A DNA stretch of 64,000 nt from Pinus tabuliformis (Eukaryota > Streptophyta > Pinopsida > Pinales > Pinaceae): assembly GCA_031772625.1 (NCBI GenBank), contig CM062804.1, forward strand, positions 1,023,913,208 to 1,023,977,207, given 5' to 3'. The notes beneath the pieces are model-generated. The model saw nothing but the letters and a program-made list of their open reading frames with translations. It was not told the DNA's origin and ran no database searches. This document shows positions 11,337 to 22,894 of the stretch, piece by piece (position 1 is the first letter of the stretch; each line of letters opens with the position of its first letter). Both the position numbers and the translations under genes were made by a program.

Positions 11337-11995
11337 CAAATTCGAAGAGAAATGTCTCTGGGTCTTCGTTTCTTTTTCCATGGAAATTAGGAAGAATTGA
11401 GGGTGATATATTTTTCATTGTGAGGTTTGTATCTTGATCAAGAATAGGAAATCCAGAAGGATCTTGGTTTCCTCTACCTCTACCCCCTCCTCTTTTCCTA
11501 TCTCCACCTCTACCTCTACCCCCACCTCCTCCAATCCTATTTTCCTCGCCATGGAAATTGTGTACCTCTCCTTCCCCTTCTTCAACCATGATAGATTCTT
11601 CGGAACTAATATAATGTTCTTCTAATATTTCTGATTCCTCTATCAATGGTTGTTCAAAATAAGTTTCATGTTCCTCTTCTTCACTAGGAACTTCTAATTT
11701 TTCTCCCAAAATTTGTTCAACAGTGGAGGATAGAAAAATTACTCCTGTAGTTGGGGATATAACATTTTATTCAATTACAACTTCAATAGATGAAGTGGGT
11801 GAAGTTCTAGATTGGATTTCTAATCTTGAGATTTCAGGAAGTCTTTGTCGACCTCTAAATGGAATTCAAGTTTGAGTAGGTGGTGTGGATTCTCAAAATC
11901 ATGGTGAAGTGAGTGGATTTGTGGGATTAAACTTCTTCCTCGCCCTACAAATCTACCTCTAGAGTCTCTATCCCTACGCATATCATGTTTTGAAT
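11337..11995 (-). pseudogene. Ty3 (Athila/Tat-like) gag, N-terminal part
   Basis: Minus-strand reading gives a basic start (MRRDRDSRGRFVGRGRS near 11970), then in another frame an acidic E-rich stretch, a glycine/arginine-rich run (GGGGGRGRGGDRKRGGGRGR, about 11545-11460), and ILPNFHGKRNEDPETFLFEF. That last block is the usual lead into the gag core, which continues at 8542. At least one frameshift separates the start from the G/R region. The G/R-rich stretch looks like an RNA-binding segment. It lies directly downstream of a tRNA-Asp primer site. Confidence 0.7.
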
Positions 11996-12025
11996 TAACG
12001 ATTTTTTCTTAACTTCTATTTGTAC

Positions 12026-12045
12026 TTCCCCAACAATGACGCCAA
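12026..12045 (-). other. Primer binding site, tRNA-Asp type
   Basis: The minus strand reads TGGCGTCATTGTTGGGGAAG immediately after the LTR end. Athila/Tat-type Ty3 elements usually use TGGCGCCGTTGCCGGGGA, complementary to tRNA-Asp. The mismatches are mostly C-to-T or G-to-A changes of the kind made by loss of methylated cytosines. Confidence 0.7.
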
Positions 12046-12047
12046 AA

Positions 12048-13411
12048 TGTTTGGCCAATTTAATGTTTTTAAATTGTCAATCATAAATTATCAACCAGGG
12101 CAGGTATACTGATGAAGTACAGGTGCACTATATGTGCTAGAATTTATTTCTTATGTCATTATGCTCTTGGTAGGATCTAAACTTAATATTAGTATGGAGA
12201 TGGTGTCGTTAATTATATTAGTGTCTTAATCCCTAAAGTTATCAGCTAATTTCCTAGGAGTTATTCTCTATTGAATCAGTTTATGGATGATATGAGAGTG
12301 ATTGTAGACTTTGCCTGTGTTAGACTATTTTGGATTTTTGTCTTGAATTTTTATGCTGCAGCCAAATCTAATTTACTAAGTAAAAGAGAAATCTATTCTA
12401 TCAAACTGTAAAGGAATACTGACTGAATTCAATTGCTAAGGAGAAGACTCTCACTCTTTTACTTATTCAATTTCATCCAAACAAGACATTCTGAACAGCA
12501 GCTACGCTATGAAGTAAAAACAATTGGACTACACTAGATAGAAAGCAAATGAAATAGCCACACTGTACCAGATAAAAGGAAAATCAAATAGCAGAGTTAA
12601 ACTAGGTATAAATCAAAGGAAATTGCTTATGCATATAACAATTTACTGGCGAACTCATCATACTACATTTCTTCACACAAAACAGAGTATTCAAGTAATG
12701 AAAGAAATCTAATTGCAATCAGTTAAAGACCTGTTACTGGTCGTAAGGGACCTCCATGAATTAGTTGACAATCTCCAATCAACGCAGCAAATTGCAAACA
12801 TGAAACCAAGTCTATTACTTGCAAATGAAACTTAACAAGTTGTTCTAAAAAATTACATGAATTGACGCACACCCAAAACACATTGCGGCCATAGTTTTTA
12901 TAATAAGTCTTTGACATAATAGTATGAGCATTTCAAACCTAAATATCTTTATTTCGATCAAACTATATCACTAAACAATCTATTTTCTATTCAGAAAATA
13001 AATCGATAAGATTTCGTGAAAACTCGGATTCTATCTAGCGATAATCTTGTGGTTGACTTTGGATTTGACCGTGTTATCCTACAACCTTCTTGATGAATTG
13101 GTTCAAGGAAGTAGGAAGGAATCCATGAGGGAACCATTCCTTATCCATCCGTGTCTTTCTTCGCCGAGTTGGAGCTTCTGAACCTTGCGAACAATGGAGG
13201 CAGCTGCAAAAATCTGGATTAGCTACATAAACAAACCAATTTCGTAGCCAAATGCATTCATTAACAAAACAATAGGGTATATAGAAAAACATGAAGAATG
13301 AGACATGTAAACCCTTAACAAAAACATGTGCCTATTGCATTATGTAGGTGATAAGTATATGAAAAAGGGATGTTAAGGTAAGACAATCTTTGGACTCTAC
13401 ATTCCCCCATG
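12048..13411 (-). mobile_element. 5' LTR of the minus-strand Athila/Tat-like relic
   Basis: The LTR is bounded on one side by the tRNA-Asp primer site, with its minus-strand 3' end at GGCCAAACA. On the other side it runs to about 13411, where the reverse transcriptase frame of the next relic breaks off. No matching 3' LTR was found within the window, so the outer boundary (ending TTCCCCCA on the plus strand) is inferred from the broken RT frame. Confidence 0.5.
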
Positions 13412-13968
13412 CTGGAACTTCCACACAATCATGAATAAGATCAGAGAAAATTCCAAGAACTACTCTTTGGAATATTGCTGGAGCATTGCATAATCCAAAG
13501 GGAAGTACTCGATAAGCATAAATTCCCCATGGAAAAGTGAATGTGGTTTTATTTTGATCTTCAGGGGCTACCTGAATTTGGTTATATCCACTGAACCTAT
13601 CCAAGAAGGAAAAATACTTTTTTCCTGCTAATGTGTCTAAAACCTGATCTATAAAAGGTAGTGGAAAGTGGTCTTTTAATGTTGCTTTATTTAGTTCCCT
13701 GTAATCGATGCATACTCACCATTTTGCATTTTTCTTAGGAACGATTACTAGGGGTGAAACCCACTAACTATCAGATATCGAATAAATGAAATTTACATCT
13801 AACAATTTCTGCAACTCCTCAACAATTTCTTTTAAATTTTCGTTCATTCTCCGTTGAGGTTGTCTAACCAGTCTTGCATTCTGTTCAAAGTAGATATGAT
13901 GTATTCAAGTTTTAGAACCAATCCCTCTCATGTCAGTGTATTCCCATGCAAAAAGCATAAGAATGTTT
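13412..13968 (-). pseudogene. Ty3 reverse transcriptase, truncated before the catalytic YxDD
   Basis: Minus-strand frames spell, in order, RLVRQPQRRMNENLKEIV, a WVSPLVIVPKKNAKW-like block, VCIDYRELNK-like residues, DRFSGYNQIQVAPEDQNKTT and LPFGLCNAPAIFQRVVLGIF. The last recognisable residues are HDCVEV at about 13418. In this family the catalytic YMDD follows directly, so the cut is just before it. Several frameshifts and stops are present. The likely cause of truncation is insertion of the neighbouring element, whose LTR begins at the break. Confidence 0.75.
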
Positions 13969-14694
13969 CTATAAAATTTCTATCAATTGATTCTTTTGCA
14001 ATTCTTCCAGGTTTTTATTAACATTCAAGGTTTTCCCTGGAAAGATTTCTATCAAAGGATTCCCAAATTTTTCCATTGGGAAAAATGATACCTGTTTAGA
14101 TGAGAGATACGCATTGCGGCTACGATCATAATGTGAGGAAGATTCACTATTTTCCAGTAGATTTAGAATTTGGTCTTCCTCTCTTACTTGTTCAGTAGTA
14201 AAAATAGGTTGTATATCTTCTTCATCTTCTATCCATTCTTCAGTTTCTGTATCTATTTTTGTCCTTGCAGGAGGGTATAATGTAAATTTATTTGTATAAT
14301 TTCCATATGAGATAAACATCTCACCTAATCTACAACCGATGAAAGCATCAACTGTAGCTACCCAAGGTCTTCCTAGAATTAATGGATGTCTTGCTAAATT
14401 ATTCTTGGGTGTTAAGACCATGAAATCAACAGGATATTCCCAAGAATCTAAGGATACACAAAAATCTTCCAACACACCATCTGATTTAATAATAGACCTA
14501 TTGGCTAATTGTAATAAGGTTGGTGCGTATTGAAGGTTAGGAAGCCTAAGTGTGTCCATAACTTGTTTACTCATTATGTTTATGGCTGCTCCTAGATCAA
14601 CCAGTGTGTTTGGTATTTCAGCTCCATTGATGTGAATTTTTACAATGGGGCTTCTTGGATCTAAATATTTTTGAATTTTCGTCTTCCCCATCAT
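13969..14694 (-). pseudogene. Ty3 aspartic protease region
   Basis: This 241-codon frame contains the protease signature as VDLGAAINIMS (residues about 32-42) and a second landmark LILGRPWVATVDAFIGCRLG. In Athila/Tat elements the active-site motif is commonly DLGA rather than DSG or DTG. An acidic linker (TETEEWIEDEEDIQ) leads to the RT region. The frame is open but is separated by frameshifts from gag upstream (14888-15356) and RT downstream. Protease would mature the Gag-Pol polyprotein. Confidence 0.75.
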
Positions 14695-14887
14695 AATGTC
14701 TGCAATTTTTCCAACTAACTGAATTATTTTTATGTCTTATCTTTTTCTTCCTGATCTTTGTGTACTTAGTTCCTTAATTGTTTTCACAAAAATTGGTATT
14801 TATTTTTATGGCTTGTAATAAAGGAATCTAAATTTCAAGGGAAAGGTGGTCTAATTCATACCGAGGGTTGTTCTATGATGGGAGTAT

Positions 14888-15356
14888 TTATTGGAACATG
14901 TCTTGTTTCTTTATTCTCTTTCTGAGGAGAGAGGTCTCCCCTTCTTCTGATTGGTTTTTGTGCTTTTGAAGATCAGATCTTGTTTCTTGAATGACAACAA
15001 GGGTTTTTCTTGGTAACACCTTTCCAGACCTTAATTGGACATTATTTAGGTATAGTGGAGTTATTACACAAGTTTGAGGATTTTTCCCCTCCATGTTGTA
15101 CATAGCTTCTTGTGGTATTTTATTATTAGGATTTGGAAGTGGTTGAGAAGGTAGTTGATTTGGTTTTTGTGGAAATGGTAGGGAGAGCTGTGGGTTTTGA
15201 TTCTGAACTAGAATTTGTGGTAATTGGTTAGCTTGGGGAATTTGATTAGATGGTGGTAGAAATTGTGGTGGAAGATAGGCTGGCGAGTATTGTTGATATT
15301 AAGCATAGGCTCCATAAGGATTTTTCCATCCTTGATTCCAAGATTGTGACTGTGGT
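14888..15356 (-). pseudogene. Ty3 gag C-terminus (sister copy)
   Basis: The minus strand gives a Q/P/N-rich tail very like the one at 7430-7830, including QYSPAYLPPQ, NPNNKIPQ and YNMEG. It continues into a gag-protease linker with NNVQLRSGKVLPRK. At 15357 similarity ends abruptly where an LTR beginning TGTAATGTCCC is inserted. Upstream gag is not present beyond the LTR within the window. Confidence 0.7.
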
Positions 15357-16621
15357 TGTAATGTCCCATATGGATCAACTGGCAACGACAAGACGAAATA
15401 GCCTATAAAACCCCATAGGCTATAGTCTTGATAAAAAGGGAAAAACCAATTTTCAAAATGTTTAGGGAAACAATGGGTGAACTTAGAGAAACCCCATGAG
15501 GGAATTTATAAATAAAGAGTTGGAATCATTTTGGCATGATTAATTTAGATTGGAATATCTCTATTTTTTTTTAACGTGAGGTTCTAAGGGTTTTAAGACT
15601 CCTTTTCTTTATCTAGTTTTGGTGGTGAAAGATTCCACCCTAGCTAGTCTTATCTAAATTCATTAGTGAAAGATTCCACTCTAGTCAGACATCTTTCTTC
15701 AATAAATTGTTTGATCTAGCACATTGAGATGTCGTACTTTGCACAATAATTCATTTGGTCGGAAAGGTATAGTGGAAGTCATTTTTGGGGCCATAGATAT
15801 TTGAGCTATAGGGTCGCAACCACAAGGCACAAGGGAAACAAACCAGTTTGGTCACATGGTTGCAAACCAGTCATGTTGCAAGGCTGCAAACTAACTAGGC
15901 CGAATGGTAACAGACCCTCAGAGCTGCAAGGCCACAAAATAGTTGGGCTATAAGGCCATAGACCAGCCAAGCCGCAAGGTCACATAATAGCTGGGTCGTA
16001 GACCAACCTGACCATAGGGCACAAACTAGTCTGGCCACAGGGCTTGAGGAGATAGACCATAACATTTTAGACAGTGAAGGATTTTCTTGGTCAAGAAAGG
16101 GTCTAAATTATAGGATAGTTAGGTTGTTTCATGATATATTTTAGTTGTACCTATTGTTGGGAAGCATATTATCACATTCAAGTCTAATTATGGTAATGAT
16201 TCAAACAACAGGAGCATGTTCATCGAAGGAACAAGAGCTTGAACCTCTATATAGTGAATTCAGGCACTATCATAATTGGAACAAGAAATTAGGAAATGAA
16301 TCACAATTAGTGTAGTGGAAGTAAACTAAAGTGTTAGGGATATAGTTGGAGTAGTGGTAATTGGGTAATGTTATTTGAAGTATTGATTGACTAAATATCG
16401 GTATTGTAAAACTGGTGGAATATTATTCTTGGGAAACTAGCCCTAATTCCTCATGTATTGAGAACTCATATCATTACAAGAGATATTTATTCCTATTGGA
16501 TGTCTTTATGTTACTCAATGATGCTTATTTTTAAATGAATAAATTTTCACTATTGGCATATAATATGTCTGATTGATTCAAGAAACCCTAGCTAGCATAG
16601 AACCCTAAAGGTAACATTACC
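15357..16621 (+). mobile_element. LTR of a Ty3-like element (TGTAATGT...ACATTAC)
   Basis: The segment starts TGTAATGTCCC, a common start of plant Ty3 LTRs, inside the gag tail of the relic at 14888-15356. It ends in AACATTAC, the inverted match of the start. It is followed at 16624-16636 by AGGATATCAGAGG, close to the initiator-Met primer site. The 5 bases before it (GTGGT) do not match the bases after it, so it is not a simple solo LTR. The rest of the element, if present, is unrecognised or lost across the gap. Length is about 1.27 kb. Confidence 0.55.
15785..16055. repeat. Minisatellite of about 30 bp inside the LTR
   Basis: About eight degenerate units carry the theme GCAAACCAGT or ACAAACTAGT followed by a GGCC- or GGTC-type block and CACAAGG or GCAAGG. 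Examples are near 15847, 15884, 15925 and 16022. The array lies wholly inside the LTR at 15357-16621. Confidence 0.6.
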
Positions 16622-16847
16622 CTAGGATATCAGAGGTCCACCTCCTTGTGTTTGTTAGAATGAATTAGGATCTCAAAGATAAGCATGAATTGCATTTCAT
16701 TAATAAGAAACGCATATAAATTGAATGTTCATGTGACATTTGAATTCTTCTTCTAAGGCCCCTTGAACTCCCAGTGACAATTCATATTCACCCTAACAGA
16801 TTAGTTGGCTAGAATTACCCCCTTAATCTGAAAAGGTTCTTGTAATT

Positions 16848-17160
16848 TCAAGAAGAGAGATAAGGATAGCTACCAATCATTGAATGTGCTCTTTGAATTT
16901 CATGTTTTGGAATGACCACAAACCCAATGGCTAGCAGAAGCTCCCTCTTAAACGAGCATCGTCTGGCTTTATCTTCATCAAATTTTACATCCCTTCGCAC
17001 AACTATCATTCTGAGGGATGGAAAGTACACATGGTAGTTGTGGGAGTTTCTATATAACCCAAAAAGTCCCCCAATTCTGATGTCGGCTCTATATTCTTCC
17101 TTGATTATTTGGAGACATGGTAGTAAACAGAGGCTCCAAAAATCTTGAAGTGCAACATTT
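16848..17160 (-). pseudogene. Copia integrase-RT linker fragment
   Basis: The minus strand reads HFKIFGASVYYHVSK, then after a frameshift PSLRMIVVRRDVKFDEDKA. The same region of the copia element at 35810-36010 has the equivalent blocks, ending VHRDLKFDEQKS. Only about 100 codons survive. No LTR or other copia domain adjoins it, so it is an isolated scrap of a Ty1/copia pol gene. Confidence 0.7.
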
Positions 17161-18335
17161 TTGTCAAGGTTAATCCTCTATGCGAATAGAGACGATCCCT
17201 CTAGCCCAATGTGTGGGTTTAGCAACTGAAGTGACAATCAACTAGACATATTCCTAGGTTACAATTGAAAATAAGAATGAAAGGGATGACCTACCTCGTT
17301 ATGATGTTATTCTGATCTCCTTTGTTCAGGACCCTAAACCGCTTGTATCACAAGTTTATTCCTGCTCTTCTCTCAATGTTTATATACCAGAACAAGTGAT
17401 CAAGACACAACAAGGCATGCCAAATGAATAGAAAATCCAATATCAACCTACTTAACTAATCAAGGAATGTCAAGCTAAATGATACATGAACATATGCATT
17501 TTGGGAAGATGAACCAGCAGTTGTGTATTATTATAAAATAAAGGGAAGCTTACAACCAAAGCATTGATGTTGATAGGCTCTCCTTGAGTGGTAATCCAAG
17601 TCCAAGCCAAGAACTCTCCAAGAACTCCTTCTCCAAGTCAAATGAATAGCCTCTAGGCACAATCTTAACATAAGGGTGCAAATAGACATAGACCAACCAA
17701 CCTCTAACCATTTGGGAATGGGAGAAGATGAATATATAGGCAAAGAATGGGAGTTAGGATCTCTCCAAAGATAGGAGTAGGTCCTCATCTCAAGGAGGTA
17801 GGTCATAGGGATAAGACCAAGAGGCCAAGTTGGGATAATTCAGCCTCATCTATGCCAAACAACCGCCAGCTCGCCGCTCTGGAAGCTTCTAGATCACGAA
17901 GCTTCTCATCCTCTTTGGGAAAATTTCCTTTTGGGGATCATCACGGGTATACAAGGTAACAAAGCGATGCCATCGCAAGTCAAGAGTGATGCAACAAGTG
18001 ACCATTGTGGTTTTTAACCTCATAAGAGCGATGAGTCTCAAAATTAGGGTTTTAGAGCTATTTCTTCTGAGGAAAGCTCAAGGGATTTTCCAATCAATGT
18101 TCTAGGAGGATATGAACTACGTATCTGAATAAGTACACTACATGATGGTCATGTTTTGGGCACTTCGTGGTATTTCACAGGGAAGTGTACGAGTGTGACA
18201 AAATATTGTGAACATATGCCCCCTGAAGCATGAAGGTAGAACGGGGAGTGATGACTGAGATGCTTTACGAGCTTTTGCAAGGACGAGGACACACACTATC
18301 AGGAGATCTGCAAATCAAGGACGCATATACATATA
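17161..18335. other. No gene recognised
   Basis: This is moderately GC-rich non-coding DNA. Short frames at 17531-17806 (minus) and 17747-17959 (plus) overlap each other and show no family motif. The text near 18190-18250 (ATATGCCCCCTGAAGCATG) recurs in spirit at 20270 (CATGCCCCCCAGCTCC), suggesting a common repeat origin with the arrays downstream. Confidence 0.4.
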
Positions 18336-18339
18336 CATA

Positions 18340-18555
18340 TCTAAGAGCAAGACATGAATCTACAGCATGGGCACAACCATCCAGATAATAAGGACTATAT
18401 GAAAGGATCCATGGCATGGGCACATCCATCCAATACAGAAGGATCACCTGTAATCTATGATCTAAGGCATGGACATAACCATTTGATTTATAAGGATCAT
18501 CATAAATTTAAAGTCCCACGGTATGGTCACAGCCATCCGTATAAAAGAAACATGT
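18340..18555. repeat. Tandem repeat, about 55 bp, four units
   Basis: Each unit has a GGCATGGGCACAACCATCC-like core: CAGCATGGGCACAACCATCC, TGGCATGGGCACATCCATCC, AGGCATGGACATAACCATTT and CGGTATGGTCACAGCCATCC. These are followed by a TAAGGA or AGAAGGATCA-type tail. The open frame across it is a by-product of the repeat. Confidence 0.75.
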
Positions 18556-19319
18556 GTAAAATCATGAACAATACATAACTCCACGCAGCCTGAGTTATAC
18601 TAGACAAAAACTCAGGGTCTTGCGCTCCATCCCAACTGGATCAAAGTATGAATTCTAACATGTGAATGAACGTGTCACAGTCGAACATGCTATAAAACCA
18701 TTTGATTACCGGCCATTGATGTAGAGTGTTAATAGACACGAGAGGAACCACCCATAATTACAATGGCTCTCAAAGAATGACAGTACAATCCCTGAATATG
18801 ATAACGAAGCTGAAGTCGAACACTCGTGGAATCATCCGATCGAAGGCCAATGATGAAAACCTGTCGTTGGATGCAAAGAACTTGCCATTAAAGCATGCAA
18901 GATCTAAGGTACTAAAAGGGAGTTTCTGAGTCATCTTCCTGGATAATGAGCTCAATTTGACAGGAAGTGACCCGTCAAAGGAGGGTCATAATGATTCCCC
19001 ATCATCGACATGAAACGAGGAACAAAGTGGAATAAGTTTCAAGACTGTAAAAATGACTCAAACAGTGTATAGGTAAATAGCTGTAGATTGGACTTTCTTG
19101 AACATATTGGCGACACGACTCTGGAGTGTGGCAGCATTAGACTCAACATAGGACCAAGGGTCATAATGACAAGGTGGAATAGTCAAATGAGAGGCAAAAT
19201 GGATCACCCAAACCCAGAAGGACAAGTGACTAAGTGAGGATATCCCAAACCCGACACGAGAAACAGATGAGTGTCATGTTCAAGAGTGACATGCTGTCTA
19301 TACAAAGGATGTTTCATCT
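18556..19319. other. No gene recognised
   Basis: Short overlapping frames at 18726-18955 run on both strands and show no family motif. Nothing else is supported. Confidence 0.4.
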
Positions 19320-20230
19320 TCATTTTTCCCCACTATTTCTAGCAAGTACCTCTTTATTTTTACACAAGCTTGAATAGGATACCATATGCTTGTCGTATAA
19401 ATTCATTCTTCGAATGAATCCATCCTAGTAAGTTTTACGAGCCCTAGGAAGGAGAAACTCGGTCTCATCATGGTGATGAGTCTTTCGTCGTAAAATTTTA
19501 ACGAGTCCAACGTAAGACAAACTCGGTGTCTTTTTCATGTTTAGAGAGTTTAAAAAAGAAACGAAAAAGAAAACTCCATCATGTCCCTTTTCATAATTTG
19601 TCTCTCGAATCTGAAAAGGTAGAAAACAATATCCGAGAGAACCGCTTGACCATGTCGGTCAAGGTGTACCTTTTTCGTAAATAGTCAATCTCAACTTGAA
19701 AAAGGGGTAAACATATACTGAGGTGACATCGATTCATTTACTTTAACAAGTTCGAAAAGACAAGTACTCGATAATCTTTCATATTTTTGGAGTTTGAAAA
19801 GCGCTGAAAGGAAACTCCACCTAGAGGAACGAGTGGTAGAAAAAGGATAGAAACTGGTTTTGGTGATGGTGGAACTGCTCAAAACATGTAATGGTCAAGA
19901 GGCTGGATAATAAGACCACTTATCACAGATGTTCCTTAGGCAAGGGTAAAACAACCAAGTGAAAGAATATGATCGGCCAAAGAGATGGTGACGATGGAAT
20001 GAAAGAACCAAGGCTCATTTGGAAAAAATTGGCTAATAAAAATGACAATCACAAGATGTAAAGTGGGAATGGTTTCGTTTTTTACACACAGCTTGAACCA
20101 TGGGAAACTATGCTTGAGTATACTTGAATATGGTTTCATTTTGCAAGAGCTTGAAACATGAGAAAAACTATGCTTGGATTTGGTTTCATTTTTACACAAG
20201 CTTGAAACAAAGATAAACTATGCTTGAGAT
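19320..20230. repeat. Degenerate tandem family with TTTTTACACAAGCTTGA core
   Basis: Units with a poly-T stretch, ACACAAGCTTGA and CTATGCTTG occur at about 19358, 20075, 20130 and 20180. The last three are in tandem at about 50-60 bp spacing. A related pair with TTTTACGAGCCC and TTTTAACGAGTCC lies at 19433 and 19495. This family grades into the array at 20405-20812. Confidence 0.65.
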
Positions 20231-20404
20231 AAGTTCGCATGCCCTTAGCATAATGACTCAATTCAAGGTACATGCCCCCCAGCTCCTCTTCATTCACCTA
20301 AGTAGACTATTGGTTACTAAAAGCTGGATGGAATGAAGGTTCACTCACGAGTTATAAGTGAAAGACTCGACTGGGATTTTACGAGATCTAATCAAAGACT
20401 CGAA

Positions 20405-20812
20405 TTGGAAGGGGATTTGTTTCATTTTTTAACGATCTTGACATAGGAAAACAACCATGCTCATGACACCTTGTTTCCTTTTTAATGAGCTTGACACAAT
20501 TAAGAACGATGCTCCAACACCTATTTAATTTTTAATGAGGTTAACAAAGTAAAATAACTATCCTCATGACCCTTGCTTCATTTTTAACGAGCTTGACATA
20601 AGATAGGAAGTTTGCCCCATAATCCTTGTTTCATTTTTTAACGAGCTGACAAAAAGACAAGGAACTCTTCTCCATAATCCTTGTTTCATTTTTTAATTGA
20701 GCTTGACACAAGATAAGGAACTCAGATCCATAATCCTTGTTTCCTTTTTTATAACAAGCTTGACACAAGGCAAGGAACTCTTCTCCATGTCCCTTGTTAT
20801 CACAACCCAAAA
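20405..20812. repeat. Tandem repeat, about 55 bp, seven units
   Basis: Units begin CCTTGTTTCATTTTTTAACG and continue with AGCTTGACACAAGATAAGGA and CTCTTCTCCATAAT. Starts are near 20416, 20471, 20522, 20573, 20627, 20681 and 20738. Later units are more alike than early ones, as expected when recent duplication occurs at one end. It shares the poly-T plus AGCTTGA core with 19320-20230. Confidence 0.8.
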
Positions 20813-20980
20813 TAGGCCATTGCTTCCAAGATTTTCTCATCAGATGGGAGAAAAACAACTCTGAAAGGGATACATTTCCAGGGAACCAAATGAAAAATGG
20901 GGGCTCCAATGCCCCTAGTACATGATGTACTACATCCACCTACTAGATCATCAGTAGATGTGGGCATGAATAGGTGGCCA

Positions 20981-21080
20981 NNNNNNNNNNNNNNNNNNNN
21001 NNNNNNNNNNNNNNNNNNNNNNNNNNNNNNNNNNNNNNNNNNNNNNNNNNNNNNNNNNNNNNNNNNNNNNNNNNNNNNNN
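20981..21080. other. Assembly gap (100 N)
   Basis: This is a run of exactly 100 N, the usual placeholder for a gap of unknown size. It follows directly after the tandem-repeat region, so collapsed repeats may be missing here. Confidence 0.98.
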
Positions 21081-22894
21081 TAATAGAGTGAATGTATTGA
21101 AGTCAAATCCTAAACTAATTGTAGAAAATGAAATGTTCGAAATGGAACCTTAATACCTAATGCAAGAAATAAAGTACAAAGGATAAGAAAGCCTATTCTT
21201 AATTGCATAAACATCATGGGACTAAATGTAAAAGAAACCTAGCTTAGCCCTATTTATCACATGTGATGATTTAAACTAACTAAGCATGAAATCTGATCTA
21301 GAGAGTATTAACTGTTGTGTGTATGTGTAAATATAAAATAATTCATTCTTTTATCTTTTTTGTTTTATAAATGCAAATGGTAATCTTTCCTTGTTCTTTG
21401 GCAGGGGAGACAAGTGTGGAGCAAGAGGGTTAAAATGGTCTTGATGGTATGGAGGTCAAGTAGAGGCCTAATCCTAGCTTCAATGACGATTTTTCTCAAT
21501 TCGAGCTCAAAACAGGATTTCCTACAAGATGCAGATTTCCTACAGGATGCTACAGTGATTTCCTATAGGATCCCCTGATTTACTACAGGTGTTACAGATT
21601 TACTATACAAAATTATAATTCATCGAAGACCAAGAAAATCAAATCCAAATTGGATGGGAAAGTATTTTTTATTAACTAGGATGTCTTAGGTCCCCATTCC
21701 AAGTGGAATCACTCTAAAATACCTCTGTTTACCCATGCTAGAAAATAAATAAAAAAACATTACTAGTCGAAAATCTAGAAATTCAAGAACTAGTGACCTC
21801 GTAAATCTAACAAATTCCTAACCTAATAAAGTGAAAATATAGTGGGGTAATCTTTTTTATGAACTAGATTTTTTTTTTGATCCAATGCAAGTGGAACGAA
21901 CTCGATTGAAGCTCGTTACCATGCTCTAAAAAATAGTATAAATTTTTGTTCTTTGTCATAAAGGAATTCCAAAATCTAGATTTGGGAATAAGAAAGCTAA
22001 TCCAAGTAGCTCAATCATTACTATGACCCTCCAAATCTTTTCCAAGGATGAAATGATGCTTTTGATCCTGCAACATAACTTACATCAACCATTTAAATCG
22101 ATCCTACAATAATAAATTATTAATACTAAATGCAGAAATAGAAAGAAATAAAAACAGGAGATGCATGTGAATAAGAAGTGGAAATAAGGAAAGAAAATGA
22201 TACAAAAGTTCTTTGAGGCTGCTGGTGGCCAAGCCCATAGAAAATCAGAGACCTATGGAGGAAAACAAGATTTAGAAGTTGAACATGACACTAATATTCA
22301 TTATTTTCATCAATACAATTACATCCCTGCAAGAAAATACAATGGAGCTACAAAAATACAAGTTCTCTCCATAATAACACTAATGAAAATATCCCCCTAG
22401 AGGAAAATTCGACTTGGTACTTATACAAAATTATTAGGAATCATTTCCCATGAATGGAGGAAGCTTTCCCCACCAAAATCCATTTATTAGTGGATCTGGT
22501 CCGTAATACTAGGAATCTGCATTAAATGGTAGGGAACACATTCCTAGATTTTCTCAATCATTGGAGTTCCACAATCTGTGCCATAATTCCATAATATCTT
22601 GTTGACTTGTTATTTATTATTGATCCTCCTATCATAGGGAGCAAGGCCCTAAATTATCTCCTCCTCCAAATCTTCATAATCTACCCAATATTTTCATAAT
22701 ATTCCACAAAAATAAATAATATTAGGCACAAATATCCAATTATTCCTAAACCTTCATAATGAATATATTAAAGTTAAAAATACATTATCTAATGCACGAA
22801 TAGAGGTTTAATGTGTTTAAGGATGGTCATATGCCTTAATTTACGTTTTAATTTATAGGCACGGGCCTTAATTTATGTCTAATTTAGGGGCCCA
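21081..22894. other. No gene recognised; short repeats at 21520-21612
   Basis: This is AT-rich non-coding DNA. At 21520-21612 a short motif, GATTTCCTACAGGATGCTACAG, recurs in three or four degenerate forms. No frame with family resemblance was found. Confidence 0.5.

Noticed and set aside
15357..16621. Solo LTR interpretation
   Set aside because: The 5 bases before (GTGGT) do not recur after the end, and a primer-site-like sequence follows, so it is more likely the 5' LTR of a larger, unrecognised element.
18354..18578. 74-codon histidine-rich frame
   Set aside because: It is the translation of the 55-bp tandem repeat, with no independent support.
18340..20812. CRISPR-like array
   Set aside because: Units are degenerate, spacers are not distinct from repeats, and the sequence is plant nuclear DNA; these are ordinary tandem repeats.
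20897..21091. Open frame running through the assembly gap
   Set aside because: More than half of it is N, so it is an artefact.
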